In this document: positions 1 through 12,022 of the stretch, piece by piece
Position numbering within the stretch: position 1 is the first letter of the stretch
How the letters are laid out: every line of letters starts with the position of its first letter
Notes under the pieces: generated by a model
What the model saw: the letters and a program-made list of their open reading frames with translations, nothing else
Database searches by the model: none
Told to the model about the DNA's origin: nothing
Assembly (NCBI GenBank): GCA_031213475.1
Contig: JARUPZ010000017.1
Location: 8,450,790 to 8,514,789, forward strand
DNA length: 64,000 nt
DNA from: Nereocystis luetkeana
Lineage: Eukaryota; Sar; Phaeophyceae; Laminariales; Laminariaceae
Reading direction: 5' to 3'
Position numbers and translations under genes: made by a program

Positions 1-650
1 TCCATGGCACTCTGCTGGGGGACTGCGGAAGTCCTGCCATTAGACTTCCATGCGAACTCGATGATGACGCAGCCTTGGGATTACTTTTGTGGGGACATGC
101 ACGAAGGCCTCTCATAGGACTGCCTGCCACGAGGTGCGATGAAGTGACAATAAAAGGTCCGTCGGTTGCACGACCTTTCATGCAGTTGCCGTGGAAACTC
201 CATGAAAGGCCATCAGGATAAAACAAACAGCCACGAGGTTTCACGAAGTTCAGTGTGTGGTGGGGTGGCATGTATGTGCTGCGCGAGGGTTCGTCGGGTT
301 TCGTGTGGTTCATGCCATGATGAGGCGACGTGAGGCTGCAATAATTAGGTTTCATCGCGCGCCACGAGATTTCACGGGTTGCCTTGGGGTTTCTTTCGTG
401 AACGGCGATGCGATGCCGTGGAAGTTCCACGAAACTCCATTCGAGAGTTCATGGCATGAAGTAAGTGCCTCGAGTTATAAATTCGGTTGCATCAGGTTCC
501 ATGAGGCTTGACTATACTACACAAGAGTACACCATGAAGTGATATCAGGTAGGTGCCATTGATGAGGCTTCAATTGGTTTCGTGATATATATGCCAGGAG
601 ATTTTTCATGGACGGCCATGAGGTGACATGCACATTTCAAGGGGGGCCAT
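1..650. repeat. degenerate CATGAGG-type repeat array, part 1
   Basis: Short related strings recur every 20-60 bases: CCACGAGGTTTCACGAAGT, CCATGAGGCTTGA, CCACGAGATTTCACGGG, GCCATGAGGTGACATG. The spacing is irregular and the copies diverge, so it resembles an old tandem or dispersed minisatellite. No convincing coding frame runs through it. The signal fades from 650 to 1440 and returns at 1440-1720. Confidence 0.6.
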
Positions 651-1148
651 GACGAGTAGTTACGGCGACAAAAGCTGGTAATCAAATCCGTAGGCCATAC
701 AGATTTTTGCGGGCGACGCTTTGCGGACTCTCCCTCCTGAGGCTGTTTACTTGACTAGCGCGTGTGTGGCTCAACCTGTGAGGGTTGATTTATTCCGTTA
801 CTTATACCATATTGAGGTGATTAACATGCCGTCGGGCTGGAAGGATCGAAACTATTGGTCTCTGGTCCACCTCTGAATCGACGGGGAGTGTCCGGATGCC
901 TTCCTAGTCGTGTCAGTCGAATCGAGCTTGCATTTTTGGTGCTCTCCGGGTTGTTGCAGGCAAGAGTATCCTGAACACTGCTATGTGTCCTGCTCCCGGG
1001 TTTTAGAAGGTTCGCCTTTCGGCTCCTGCGAGCAGCGGCAGCGGCTAAGCAGTTAACACAAGTTCGAGGGAGTTTAGGCCGCTGCTGTGACGTGTGAGCG
1101 TGTGTTTAGTGGGTGGTGAGAGACGCGGCGGGCTTCAACATTGCTTAC
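651..1148. other. intergenic, nothing recognised
   Basis: No coding region or named repeat is visible here. The composition is mixed and there is no long open frame with protein-like composition. Confidence 0.5.
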
Positions 1149-1226
1149 GATCGAGCAAGCCGATCGACGCATCCCGTCGAAAACACGATGCCTTTCGACA
1201 GGATGCGTGGGTCCGACTGCTCGATC
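1149..1226. repeat. imperfect inverted repeat
   Basis: GATCGAGCAAGCCGATCGAC on the left pairs with a right arm ending GACTGCTCGATC, and the inner ACGCATCCCGTCGAAA pairs with TTTCGACAGGATGCGT. The loop is short, so the two arms could form a long hairpin. No element family was assigned. Confidence 0.7.
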
Positions 1227-1439
1227 GAAAAAGTTAGGATCGACAATACCATTTTTCACAGTGCAAGAAAGCCCCGTTTAGTCTCCGATCTGAAACCGAC
1301 ATATATATATATGCGATCTACGCATCCGACTGCGTAAGCAATAATAACCTAAAAACAAGACGGTTAATAGGCTTACCTCGACACCCAGCAACGCACTGCA
1401 AAAAAAAAGCTGAATTCGAGCCCACTCCCAACCCATCCA

Positions 1440-1720
1440 CAGTTAGTAGCCATGAGGCTTCACGCAGCGCTACCAACCACGAGGTACCGTACGGTTGAAT
1501 GAGGTGCCATCCCATGGCCGTGAAGGACGAAAAAGTGCCTATTTTTATGAGAAATCATGAAGGCCACGAGACTGCCATTAACTACGGTGAAGCATCGAAA
1601 GGTAGCATCAGGTTTCGCGAGACACGCTGAAGGTCTTCATTACAATTATCATGAGGGGTTGAATCAATGATGATAAACGACCGTGAGGTTTCATGGAAGA
1701 ACATCGAAATTTCGAGCCGA
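1440..1720. repeat. degenerate CATGAGG-type repeat array, part 2
   Basis: The motif of 1-650 resumes: GCCATGAGGCTTCACGCAG, CCACGAGGTACCGTACGG, GGCCACGAGACTGCC and CGTGAGGTTTCATGG. An unrelated 0.8 kb, including the 1149-1226 hairpin, separates the two blocks. Confidence 0.55.
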
Positions 1721-1741
1721 CCGGCGAGTAGGGTTTCGCTT

Positions 1742-1862
1742 TGGAGCTCGACTATTTATCGGCGACGGAAGGGGGGGTGTGGACTCGTTGTCATGCATGG
1801 CCGTAGTCGTATGGCCATGGACCCTACATCCCTGTATAATGCCGAGACGGAGCACGTCGGAT
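1742..1862 (+). repeat. dispersed repeat family H, copy 1
   Basis: Its core TGGCCGTAGTCGTATGGCCA recurs at 57668 and, reverse-complemented with one change, near 30965. Similarity extends on both sides, for example CCTACATCCCT and GACGGAGCA on the right. No terminal repeats or coding capacity are visible. Confidence 0.6.
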
Positions 1863-2476
1863 TTTCACCGACCAGGTAGACATTTGTTGCACCAAGCGCG
1901 AAGCGCCGTCGTGTGCTAGGCGAGTCGCACGAAGGGAAACCTGCATCCTGCTACTAAGAACCGCGTTTGACAACGTCAACTACTTGATTTAAGTTCTGGT
2001 GTGGCCACACCCAAAAGACAGCAATGACTTTACTACCAGGTATGTAACTGTCTCATGGATGCCTTACCATATACACCCTACGTGATACAAGCACCCCCCT
2101 TGTGTAGAGTAACTGTGCTTCCCGAACGAAGACGATTTAACTCGACCGCCAGCCGTGGTAACCTCAAAAAACAAATTACCTCCTTGGCTGTCTAGCTCAC
2201 GTAGTGAGACGCGTGTTTCACAGCCTAGTCGCCGACCGACGCCAATGCAACCTATTCCTGGTGTATATATACAAGGCAAAGATTGGGAGAGGGGGGGGGG
2301 GGGGGGGCGTACTCCTTCGTTGCCTGCCTTAGAAATTTGACCATTGACCACGCATCCCTTTCTAGACGGAACCGAAGGGGGGGGCGGGGGGTGAAGGACG
2401 TTCAACAGCGCTCCAACAGTTTTGGACCTAGCGCGCGGTGCACCATCCGCTAGCTTCCAGAATATATCCATGCTTA
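1863..2476. other. intergenic with poly-G tract
   Basis: A run of 17 G lies at 2291-2307 and G-rich stretches near 2377-2390. One TACCAGGTA motif lies at 2034-2042. No gene is recognised. Confidence 0.6.
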
Positions 2477-2577
2477 ATAACCCTTTTAGAACCGCAGTCC
2501 CGTTTTGGGGGCAATCCACTCAATGTTCAAGTTGTTTGTCCCCAAAGAAAGCGGGACTGCAGTCCTAAAGGGCTTAA
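2477..2577. repeat. family B palindromic MITE (piggyBac-like), copy 1
   Basis: Family B is a palindrome of about 100 bp. Its best ends read TTAACCCTTTTAGAACCGCA, followed by GTCCCGTTTTGGGGACAAA, with the mirror image on the other side. TTAA at each border plus CCC...GGG termini matches the known target and end preference of piggyBac elements. With no coding capacity, a non-autonomous MITE is inferred. This copy keeps both arms. Confidence 0.8.
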
Positions 2578-2808
2578 GACCAAAGCACACGAAAAAAAAC
2601 GACACCCCATTTTTGTGTTCGAGCCCTATTCAGGGGGGGTGTGTGTGTGTGCGCTAAAAGCACAGAAAAGCAAAGCTGTTTTTTCTTTGAATGGAACTTC
2701 TGGCATAATAAGTCACAACTCTCTGGTTGTTTTCAATGCCGACATGGTGGCGAATATTTTGCTCCGTTTTATGATTTTTTTTTTTCACATCCGTGCACCC
2801 CTTCTTGA

Positions 2809-2903
2809 CCTCTTTAGTACCGCAGTCCCGACTAGGCGACAAACCTGTCTAATTCCAAGTGGTTTGCCCCCAAAACGAGACTGCAGTGCAAAAAATGGGT
2901 TAA
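2809..2903. repeat. family B MITE, copy 2
   Basis: The left arm is eroded at its tip (CTCTTTAGTACCGCAGTCCC). The right arm ends CAAAAAATGGGTTAA. Confidence 0.75.
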
Positions 2904-3304
2904 CCAGAGGAAGAATCCCGTGCGGCCTAGGCCGAAACGAATCACAGCGTGCAGCCCAAACGCGGCAACACAGGGTAGAAGACGCGAGGTATTGAAAACG
3001 ATAGGGACGCAGTTTTTCTTTTTTTAATTCGCAATAATATCGTTGTTTGTTACATTCAAGGAGCCCCGTCAGCTTGCCGTAGGTCATGAGACTATTTTCG
3101 GGCCAAATAATGCGTGTTGTTCCTGATGCAGCACCCGTCGGTTCTGTCATGCGTAGCCCATGGGATTGTGTATTACTGGGGTTATCAACGGCTGACGTTT
3201 TGTCTTCATCAGGGTCAGGGTCTTGGGTGTGAATGATTGTTTTGCGGCTCCGACGGGGGGTTCAAGAGCTGCGATAATCGGGGAGACATAATTTCCATGA
3301 TTGA

Positions 3305-3414
3305 TTGTGAAATACTTTCCAGGCATATTAATTTATTTCCAAGTTAAGTACAATATGTCAAGTTTAACAGAGAGGGTTAATTGTCAGGAAATTTGTTTGG
3401 AAAGTATTTCACAA
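3305..3414. repeat. hairpin element family I, copy 1
   Basis: A perfect 17 bp inverted repeat, TTGTGAAATACTTTCCA and its complement, encloses 76 bp. The right half matches the 7735-7845 copy (TTTAACAGAGAGG, TGTCAGGAAAT, GTATTTCACAA), so this is a dispersed element, not a single hairpin. Confidence 0.65.
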
Positions 3415-3470
3415 CAAAGCTTCAGATCTCCGCCTACGACGTCTGTCTCTATAAGCAGGCCCAGGTGCCA

Positions 3471-3582
3471 TTACGGGAGACCATATTAAATACCTGGTAG
3501 GATCTACGGTGCACACAAAAAACTATATATTTCGCTTTTTTTGCAAACAATATTTGGTCCTACTAACAATGGCCTCCCGTAA
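3471..3582. repeat. family A palindromic MITE (TA-flanked), copy 1
   Basis: Family A is about 105 bp with near-palindromic ends, best copies TTACGGGGGACCATAG...CTATGGTCCCCCGTAA. Most copies are flanked by TA on both sides, as for Tc1/mariner-type insertions. There is no coding capacity. This copy carries TACCTGGTA at 3491-3499 where other copies have only TA. Confidence 0.8.
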
Positions 3583-3693
3583 TAGGTAGAGTGCGTGGAT
3601 CGATGAGATTACATGCATTGCACGAGGAGGCTTCTCAAGTTGGTAGGAAATTGCCATGAAACGCCGCAAGGGCTATTGAGGCTGTACCTGGTA

Positions 3694-3798
3694 TTACGGG
3701 GGGCCATAGTTAACAGGACCAAATATTGTTAGGAAAAATGGTTAACCATATAGGTTTTTATCTGTACCATAGGTCCTGTTAACTATGGTCCCCCGTAA
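3694..3798. repeat. family A MITE, copy 2
   Basis: Both termini are well preserved. The left TA border is the last two bases of a TACCTGGTA motif at 3685-3693. Confidence 0.85.
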
Positions 3799-4031
3799 TA
3801 GATGCATATAATATAATGGTTTCGTCGAGTATAGCTCGTCGAGTGTTCGAGTATCGGGACAAAATACAAAGGAAAGGCGGCATCTGGTAAGACAAAGGAT
3901 GTACGTGCACACAGATAGAAGAAACGTCGCTGATGGTTTGGGCACACATGACAAGACGTAAGCGCTGGGGCCAAAACAAGCGTTTCTCATACTCGTACTG
4001 AGGACCCCTAGTAACTATTGTAGCAGCAATA

Positions 4032-4136
4032 TTACGGGGGACCATAGTAAATAGGACCTACAGTACACAAAAAATCTATACATTTCCCTATTATTACTAA
4101 CAATACTTTGGTCCTAGATACTTTGGTCTCCCGCAA
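4032..4136. repeat. family A MITE, copy 3
   Basis: The left end is TTACGGGGGACCATAG. The right end is diverged (TCTCCCGCAA) but TA follows it. Confidence 0.8.
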
Positions 4137-4170
4137 TAGTGACATTAAAAGCAGTACACAACAACAGAGG

Positions 4171-4391
4171 CCTTTTACGATAGAGGTTAAGGAGCTCCAT
4201 ACCTCACCCGAAAACTGACTTCAGCGAAACTCAAAATTCATCCCGATGAGTAATCTCATGGCCCAAGAACACAAAAACTTCATTTTTCGAAACAATATTT
4301 CCATTCCGACGATATCAGGTTAAGAAAACCCGTCATTCAGATTCTGAAATCATTTTCGCAGTAATGTGCTACCTCTACCGCAGAACGCGTT
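4171..4391. repeat. family C MITE, copy 1
   Basis: Family C is about 245 bp with termini GTTCTACGATAGAGGT...ACCTCTATCGTAGAAC. Its interior carries GGAGCTCCATACCTCACCCG, AATCCCATGGCCCAAG and AGGAGCCCCGTCATTCAG. It has no coding capacity. This copy has a slightly shortened left part (TTTTACGATAGAGG) and ends ACCTCTACCGCAGAACGCG. Confidence 0.75.
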
Positions 4392-5731
4392 AACAGCAGC
4401 AATGGAAGCTAGGCTGCATCCGAGGGTACATACCTATTACACTCCCCGTGTATAACGAGGTCTGTTGCAAGAGCCGGGTGTTAGTTTCTTAGCTGTGTAC
4501 GACTTTCCAGGCCTGCTATGGTTTTTATCCCCCACATTCCGGATATCTGGTGTAATTCGCCATCTGAATCAGCTGTGGATGGTATATCACGTTTTTCCTG
4601 TGCGTTTTAGGAGCGTCTTCAGTTCCTTTCTGCTCGTGATACTTCGGTCTGCTGCTGCGAGCCGGCGCTCAAATTTCCAACGCAGTCGTGACGCGCATGC
4701 ACGTAGACGAGTCTGCTGTTCAATATTATTGGAGACCCACAAAAAACGGACGCAGTACGTTCTTTTCGAAAGGCAACCAACTAAGCACGGACCGGAGTGG
4801 CTACACGCTGCATTGCGACCGCGACGTTTCGTTTGAGCCGCGGGTCGGTTTCTTGCTTCCCATCCCGTCTTTTTTTATGGAAGAGGTTATTGAGCAGGGT
4901 TGTTTTTCCACGATCCCATTTTTTTAGTTGTGGTATCACCCCGGCATATTCCTCGCGATGGGATTTTCTTGGTTTGGACAAAATTACACCGTGGTTTAGT
5001 TTTTCCGTACCAAGAAATCGTTCGTCAAGTAGGCGTCGCCTAGATCGAAATGAAACACTGCTGTACTGCATGGCGACGTGTGAGAGCTTGCCCCCAGCGG
5101 CTAGTGAGCTGAGGTCGCTGGGTGGCCTGAGGTCGCGCCTTGAAAGCGTCGAAAACATTTGAGAACTCGCCAAGCACAAAAGCGCGAACCTCTTTCGAAA
5201 CGACCTGAGGCCACGGGTGGCTCGGCCACACAAGCCACAACGAAACAACCTCCGAATCGAGCACCGTCCTCTGTGTGGTTGTGTCGGGCGAGTGCTGCGC
5301 GCACAACGCCCGTCGGCCGGCAGACAGAAATTGTGGCTCTGAATGACTGGTCTGTTGCATGGTGGTTGTGAGTTTAGGGTCGAAAAGAAAGCGCCACGCA
5401 GCAGTGAACACAGTTTCCGGAACTAATAACAACTGCGAGGACACCTTGGCAGACCCACAGCTCGGAGAGACACACCACTAGGAGGGTTCATTGGCTGGTT
5501 TTTCTCTGGGCAGACAACAACAGCAGGGGCACGCGGTTTGGAATGCTCTCGGGCCCGATGTTTGAAATACGAGGCCATCCACACAGCGTCACTCGTCTGG
5601 AGCTCCAAGAATGACTGGCGTTTGAGTCTATGGTGCAGGGGGTTCGCGTTTGAGTCTTCCACTTTTTAGTCGCTCAGAGACGGTCGGCCGCGAGAGTATA
5701 CTACAAGGTGCCTTGTTTCTTCGCAGCCTTA
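4392..5731. other. intergenic, no gene recognised
   Basis: Overlapping open frames of up to 155 codons exist on both strands, but none has a recognisable domain, and several overlap in conflicting frames. I treat them as chance. Confidence 0.5.
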
Positions 5732-5854
5732 TTAAAACCGTTTTTGAGCCGCAGCCCCGTTTTGAGGACAATCCAGTCAAATGCAGAGTAGTTAGTCGCC
5801 AAAACGGGACAGCAGTTCGTCCCCCAAACGGGGCTGCGGTCCTGAAAGGGTTAA
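5732..5854. repeat. family B MITE, copy 3, with duplicated right arm
   Basis: The left arm is TTAAAACCGTTTTTGAGCC. The right arm sequence AAAACGGGACAGCAG is followed by a second version, CAAACGGGGCTGCGG, before AAAGGGTTAA. The copy is therefore longer than the family's usual 100 bp. Confidence 0.75.
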
Positions 5855-6269
5855 CTTTTGAATATGTTCGTCTTTGCGATATTCACCACCCTGGGTACTA
5901 TCAATACTACTTTTTGCGCACGAAACCAAACGTGCTTGAGTTCAAGTATTGAGTGAGGCACCACGGAGCCACATGCCCGAGTGGAGTGAAACTCGACAGT
6001 GAAAATCATGAGATCACCCCCCCCCCCTCCCCCCGCCCCGAATAGAGAGTAGAACGCACGTAGTATGACAATGTAAAATGTACACAACATGGAGGAACGG
6101 GAGGTAATAGAAGAAGCGATGAGGAAAACGGACGAAAGAGACATGGAGGAGTTCGACATACCAGATATCAGCGAGAGAACGACCGCCATGCTGTGTAGGA
6201 GACAGATAGATGATGTGGCCGCAGGTTGGCCACACATGAAGAGTGGATCACATTGGCAAAACGTCCCTA

Positions 6270-6374
6270 TTACGGGGGGCCATGGTTAACAGGACCAAAT
6301 ATTGTTAGTAAAAATGGTTAAATGTATAGGTTTTTATGTACACCATAGGTCCTGTTAACTAGGGTCCCCCGTAA
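6270..6374. repeat. family A MITE, copy 4
   Basis: Both ends are close to consensus and TA flanks are present. Its interior is nearly the same as that of copies 2 and 11 (AAATATTGTTAGTAAAAATG). Confidence 0.85.
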
Positions 6375-7043
6375 TATGTGTAGTATATGGAAACAACGTA
6401 TTTAGGGTCCAACCGTTGGATGTGCCTCTAATTGGGGTAGGGACGGTGCTCCTTCCCGAAAGTGATGCGTGGCCAATGGACAAATGGCTAAGGCCAGCAA
6501 CAAATGAGTACGCCCCCCCCCCCCCCTTTCCCCCCTTCCGTGGCACCAGTCTGATCGTAGCCTAGACCAAGGAAAACCAACGCTTGAGAAACCTTCCTGT
6601 ACATGACGAAAACGACACAAGTTGGCTGTGATGATAGGGGGGTCGTTCCCGACGGTAGCGCTGTTTGGGGAGAAGCCCGAAGAATGCAACACCGTTCTGC
6701 GGGGGGAGGTGGGGGAGGGAGGGTGGGAGCAATTCCGACCACGCTTCCAGAAGCCAAGGGACTACCGGGGGCGGCTTGGAAGTTGTCGCTGGGGGAGAAC
6801 ATGGAGCCTGCAGCAAAGCACAACGCCTGTTGTAGCCCGGCCACATTTTCTGCTAGATAGACCCCTGCTGCGAATATGATGTTTGGCATTCTTCGTACAC
6901 CACTGTACGATTATTTCATCTTCCCACCAGATACCCACCTGCCGACAATGAAGCCCCATTATCGCCGAGCCCATCGAGTCCTGGACGCCGGTGGAATACG
7001 CCGCCTCAACCAGGCCCCGATACGCAGTGTGCACCTGCGACGG
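6375..7043. other. intergenic with poly-C tract
   Basis: A C-run lies near 6512-6526 and there are purine-rich patches. No gene is recognised. Confidence 0.5.
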
Positions 7044-7640
<597 letters not shown>

Positions 7641-7734
7641 ATACCACCCAGCAGCAGTCTCCGAGAGACGCCGATTCCTATATACCAGGTACAGCATTAT
7701 CCCTCTTACAAAAAAACTGCAACCACATGCTTGA

Positions 7735-7845
7735 CAATATTTTTTGTAAAATAATGTTAAAGCTATGTACACTTGGTAAAATTAAACAGAGAGAAGGCGA
7801 ATTATCAAGAAATATATACCTGGTATATTTCACAAAGTTGGAAAT
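7735..7845. repeat. hairpin element family I, copy 2
   Basis: It matches the right half of 3305-3414. Near its right end a local palindrome centred on TACCTGGTA (7817-7825), within GAAATATATACC...TATATTTC, replaces the arm seen in copy 1. Confidence 0.55.
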
Positions 7846-9295
7846 GATATCACATATATGGGGGGAAATGCTCTTTGATACTACCGGCCCTATGTAAAAG
7901 GGGTTGTTGGTATCTGAGAGCTTGGGGCCGGTAGCATCGGATAGCTCTTTTTTCAAGATATCCCCGATTTTCTTGATTCATGATGACGTTCCGCTACAGT
8001 TTATGAACTTTAACTGAGGGCAAAATATCAGGAACGATTTACATTAGCATTCTTCTTGGATTAGTCTATTTGGAAAAATCATCGAAAACCCGGAAAATAA
8101 GGACGAAAGGTCCTTTGGAAAAATGGCCTTAACGTCACTATTCTGACGGAGCGAAAAGGGGGTTCGGCGGGTTGGTCTTATAATCCCTTTTAGACGGCGA
8201 GCATCTACTCAAGTTACATACGTACAATACAAGACACCCACTTCGGCAAGAAGCAGATAGGGCGGTCCAACCTGGATATCTTTTTTGAGGATGGGTACGT
8301 TCTGCACAAACTCCAGAATAACGGGTCCAGAATTTCTTGTTTTCCTGCATATCTCAGCCCGCCTTTTTCTTGTTGCTCGTTTTCTCGTCTTGCGATGTAT
8401 TAATATTTGTCCTGTACTGCTGGGGTTTCGGTTTCATTTTGAAACTTTAGAACTATATGTAAGTGATTTTTGGAGGTCTGGTTTCTTACCAGGAGGACGA
8501 TATTATAGTGCAGCAAAAAGTGCTATGCGGCTGGTGAGACTACCGCAGGAGATACCATTACACGCGAAAGCTACAGCAGCAGAAGAAGCTACTACAACAA
8601 CACTCCCACATCACGCAGTGCGTAGCGACATCTATCTATTAATAAATCATATTCATCGCCCGCTTCAATATTTATCGACTCCATCGAACACTGCACTACT
8701 ATGAATACCAACATGCGCTTCAACGCCAGAAAAAATCAGCCGACTCGTCTGCTTCAGCGGCGTTTTACGCCGGCATTGTACCGTATAGTAGTTGGGGCAT
8801 AGATAATTATATTCATGCTATTAAAATCGCGGTTACCAAAGAACGAAACAGTGTAAGACACCGGCATACTACGTATGTATGTGTGACATTCATATTATAG
8901 AATATAGCGGCATTGTTTAACTATTTAATAATAATTGTTTTCATCTATTTTCGAGATTATTGGTCCAACACACAGGGTATACTACTTACTGTGCTGTACG
9001 AGCATGAATGAGCCTGACCGGTTTTGCCTTTTTTTGAACGTCCGTACGTAGCTGTACAGCGTGCCTCAAACATTTTAAATGGGCCATTATTGATGCTGTT
9101 CTCGCTGAGGCCTTCGGTCGTTCTCAGCGTAACGCGTCACCTCACACGCACTTACTTACTTGGTTGGCTTCACGTATGTATGTATGATGAATGACACCGG
9201 TTGCAAAGATAATTCGTAGCACAAAAGCTCTACGTTGTTAGAATGACATTCAACGGGTTGGAATATGCCAAGGCTCACCAGCGAAAACAGAGACT
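7846..9295. other. intergenic, nothing recognised
   Basis: AT-richer DNA without recognised coding sequence. TATGTATG-type strings occur near 8872 and 9175. Confidence 0.5.
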
Positions 9296-9392
9296 TTAAC
9301 CCCTTTAGAACCCCAGTCCCGTTTTGGGGACAAACTACTTGAAATTTGAGTGAATTGTCCCCGAAACGGGACTGCGGTTCTAAAAGGGTTAA
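9296..9392. repeat. family B MITE, copy 4
   Basis: One of the best-preserved copies. Both borders are TTAA and the arms match over nearly their whole length. Confidence 0.9.
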
Positions 9393-10570
9393 CGCCAACG
9401 AATTCACTGCATAAATAAGAGGCTTCCAGTGCGCCCGAGCTACAATAGCCTCCTGACAGGTCGTACGAATCAACCACAGCATCGGCTGTAGGTCTCTCGA
9501 TTGATGTTTGGGTGTCACCAAAACGTTTTAGCTACTTAGTTTGACATATATATCTTAGACCATAGATAAAATTGCAACCACCCCGCGTCATACCACGCCA
9601 GAATCAGCGATTAGACATTTTCCGCCTGCCGACAACGGACCATTTCAGGGCGGCATGGCATCTACAACGCCACATGGATGACCGTGCCTGATTCCGCGGG
9701 TTCTCGTCGTTGTGGGTGTGGCTTGCAGATAATAGGCCGTCCATGACCTCAGGTGGTTGGCCAAGAGAGCCTACGGATGTTGTGGATCTCAAGATAATCC
9801 GCTCTTCGTCTTTTCAAGTAAAATAGACTTTCAGCAACGTACGCACAGTAACTTTACGTCACTAAAGCACGAGTAGTAGGTATTCTTGGAGCAAACTCTC
9901 GTACGCAGCATGCACTGTAATATGTCGTACTGAGCCTGGGTAAACGATTATTATGTCGCATACTTGCATCGCAATAATACCAACCTCCTCCTCGAGCCGA
10001 AATAAAAAATGAGCCGACAATTCCTCAACTCTACGTCTGAAAAGCGGAGATAGATGGGAAACAAACCCACCAAACAATGTGCTGGTGGTACCGCACTGTA
10101 CCACGTAGCAGCAGCTGATCCCACAAAAACGTTTGCGAACGGAGGATAAGGGACACCTAAATCAGAGCCGCGGCCTTAATACATGTCTGATACCCGGTAC
10201 CAGGCGAGCCCGCAGTATGCGCGATCGAAGTGCGACACACACAGCTTGCAAAGACGAGAGCTTCGACGAGATCCTCGATCTCACAGCTGTGTGTGTGATG
10301 CTTTGAAGTACACAGTAGTATTTGTGTCTGGTTTTACTTTAGGAGCGAAACATTTCGTTCGTTACATACACATCGATTTTCGGGATTTATTTGGAACTTG
10401 GCCTGTCGAAGCAATAGGGGTGCACCTGTGGTTTTCCCCGCTGGGGCTTCTTATTGGAGGAGCTCTGACATTCTTCACCCAAAAACCGAGTTTTGAGAGA
10501 AAATGGACGTGTCCACCTCACTCGATGGCCTAAATTAGGGTCAGGGACACACAGACGAAGGTGTTTCCGA
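9393..10570. other. intergenic, nothing recognised
   Basis: No recognised gene or named element. Open frames are short and in conflicting directions. Confidence 0.5.
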
Positions 10571-10660
10571 GGTTTTGTTCTTTCGGGGAAGTTATGAGTG
10601 ATCAATGTTGTTGAAGATCATGCTGCACATTGTCGGATGGCAAGAGAAACAAAAATAATA
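10571..10660 (+). repeat. dispersed repeat family G, copy 1
   Basis: Contains TTTCGGGGAAGTTATGAGTG, ATCATGCTGCACATTGTCGG and ATGGCAAGAGAAAC. The same order of blocks is found at 37461 and, reversed, at 48250. Element type is unknown. Confidence 0.7.
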
Positions 10661-10737
10661 AAGAAAGGGGAAACGGAGCCGCACTCGCCGTCGTGTCGGA
10701 ATTGAAACTAAACCACCACGTATACACGCACAAGCAG

Positions 10738-10947
10738 CGGGTTGGGATTTTAGTTGGAAATTAAATATATCATGTTTTTTCCTAGCTTTTGTTTTTCAAA
10801 GCCCCCCCCCCCCTCCCCTCCTTTTTCTGGGACTCAAAAAGCGGGTTGGGAGTTTTGTCAGAAATAAAATAATATCATGTTTTCCTCCAATGTTTTACTT
10901 TGAAGTATCCCGCCTCCCCGCCCTTTTCTGTGGGACTCGACTGAAAA
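10738..10947 (+). repeat. two-unit tandem duplication of about 103 bp
   Basis: Both units read GCGGGTTGGGA..., then ATATCATGTTTT..., a C-rich tract and CTGTGGGACTC or CTGGGACTC, followed by an A-rich end. They lie at about 10738-10839 and 10841-10947 and are clearly diverged. Confidence 0.75.
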
Positions 10948-11158
10948 AAGAGGGGTAGAAGCATGTATGTATGTATGTGACGAAAAACTTGGAAAAACAC
11001 GCCTGAAACGCCTGTCCGTGTGGTCTTCCAGCGCTAAGAAAATAATTTTAAAAGGCATGGTGCCCTTACTATTGTTTCGTTCCCCACCTGAGGAGACATG
11101 GCAATCAGAAACGTTATGTCTGTCAAAAACCTTTTGCTACATATCCCCCTATATCCTA

Positions 11159-11410
11159 GAGCCATCCCACGGTAGGGGTGCACCAGAAGTTCCTGAACCC
11201 CTCACAACAATATCTCACCCGATACCATAATTGGAAGGTCTTATTATTTTGCACCATCACCCGAACTTCACATTAATGCGCCGGTCCTAAAGCGAACACG
11301 CGAGTAAAATCTTCATCCTCACTGCAGGTTTCTCTCTACTTAGTTAGGGTACTCAATCGGTCGGAAACCTTTGGCCCATGAAAAGTGGAACCCCTACCGC
11401 GGGGTGCCTC
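11159..11410. repeat. family D MITE, copy 1
   Basis: Family D is about 250 bp with ends GAGCCATCCCACAGTAGGGG...CCCCTACCGTGGGGTG. The interior carries CACCCGATA and GCCGGTCCTAAAGCG or close variants. It has no coding capacity. This copy has both termini. Confidence 0.8.
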
Positions 11411-11733
11411 CGTAGCCCGCGTCAGTTTCACCATAATATATATGCCAACAACACGGAAACACCCAGCGACATCTATTTGACTTGACACGCTCTAGTAGTC
11501 ACGAATAATACGCGTATACGTACCTTTGACCTCGTAGTAGAAAATCCCCTGGGTTCCAAAATGACTCTGACCGGGGCTCCTGAGCTCTGTCATCGTCGAA
11601 AACGCACGGATAATATACTGCCGTGTTTAGAATGATAATGGCATAAACTGTAGTCAATTTTTCCCTCCGATACATACGGTGAATCGCGCGTGGTTCTTTC
11701 CGACTTCCTTGAGTCGAGAGTAGTACCGCACGA

Positions 11734-11837
11734 TTGCGGGGGGCCGCAGTAACCATGAATACAAATAATTGAGAAAAATATCGAAATAATAGCTAGGTTT
11801 TCGTCTGTGGTCCTAGTTAATATATGGTCCCCCGTGA
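11734..11837. repeat. family A MITE, copy 5
   Basis: A diverged copy: the left end is TTGCGGGGGGCCGCAG and the right end is TGGTCCCCCGTGA. It is still near-palindromic and of the usual length. Confidence 0.7.
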
Positions 11838-11944
11838 TAGTCTCTCTTCTGTCACTCTGGGTCAATGCAGAATGCCCATTGGGGAGGGATCAAAGGGTTT
11901 CCAGAATCTAGGCGCACGCGTTTTGTTTCGGCGTCGGGTTTGGG

Positions 11945-12022
11945 GTGAGGTACACCAACATCGTTAGGGTAACCGCCTCTTCCAAAGTAAGGAGCCCCAG
12001 AAAAGGTGTACCCCTACCTCAC
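11945..12022. repeat. family C/D-like 3' fragment
   Basis: GGGGTGAGGTACACC...AAGGAGCCCCAGAAAAGGTG...CCCCTACC resembles the last third of a family C or D element. The rest is not recognisable. Confidence 0.4.

Noticed and set aside
2438..2995. 185-codon + strand open frame
   Set aside because: It runs through two family B palindromes and low-complexity tracts; there is no domain, and part of the translation comes from MITE arms.
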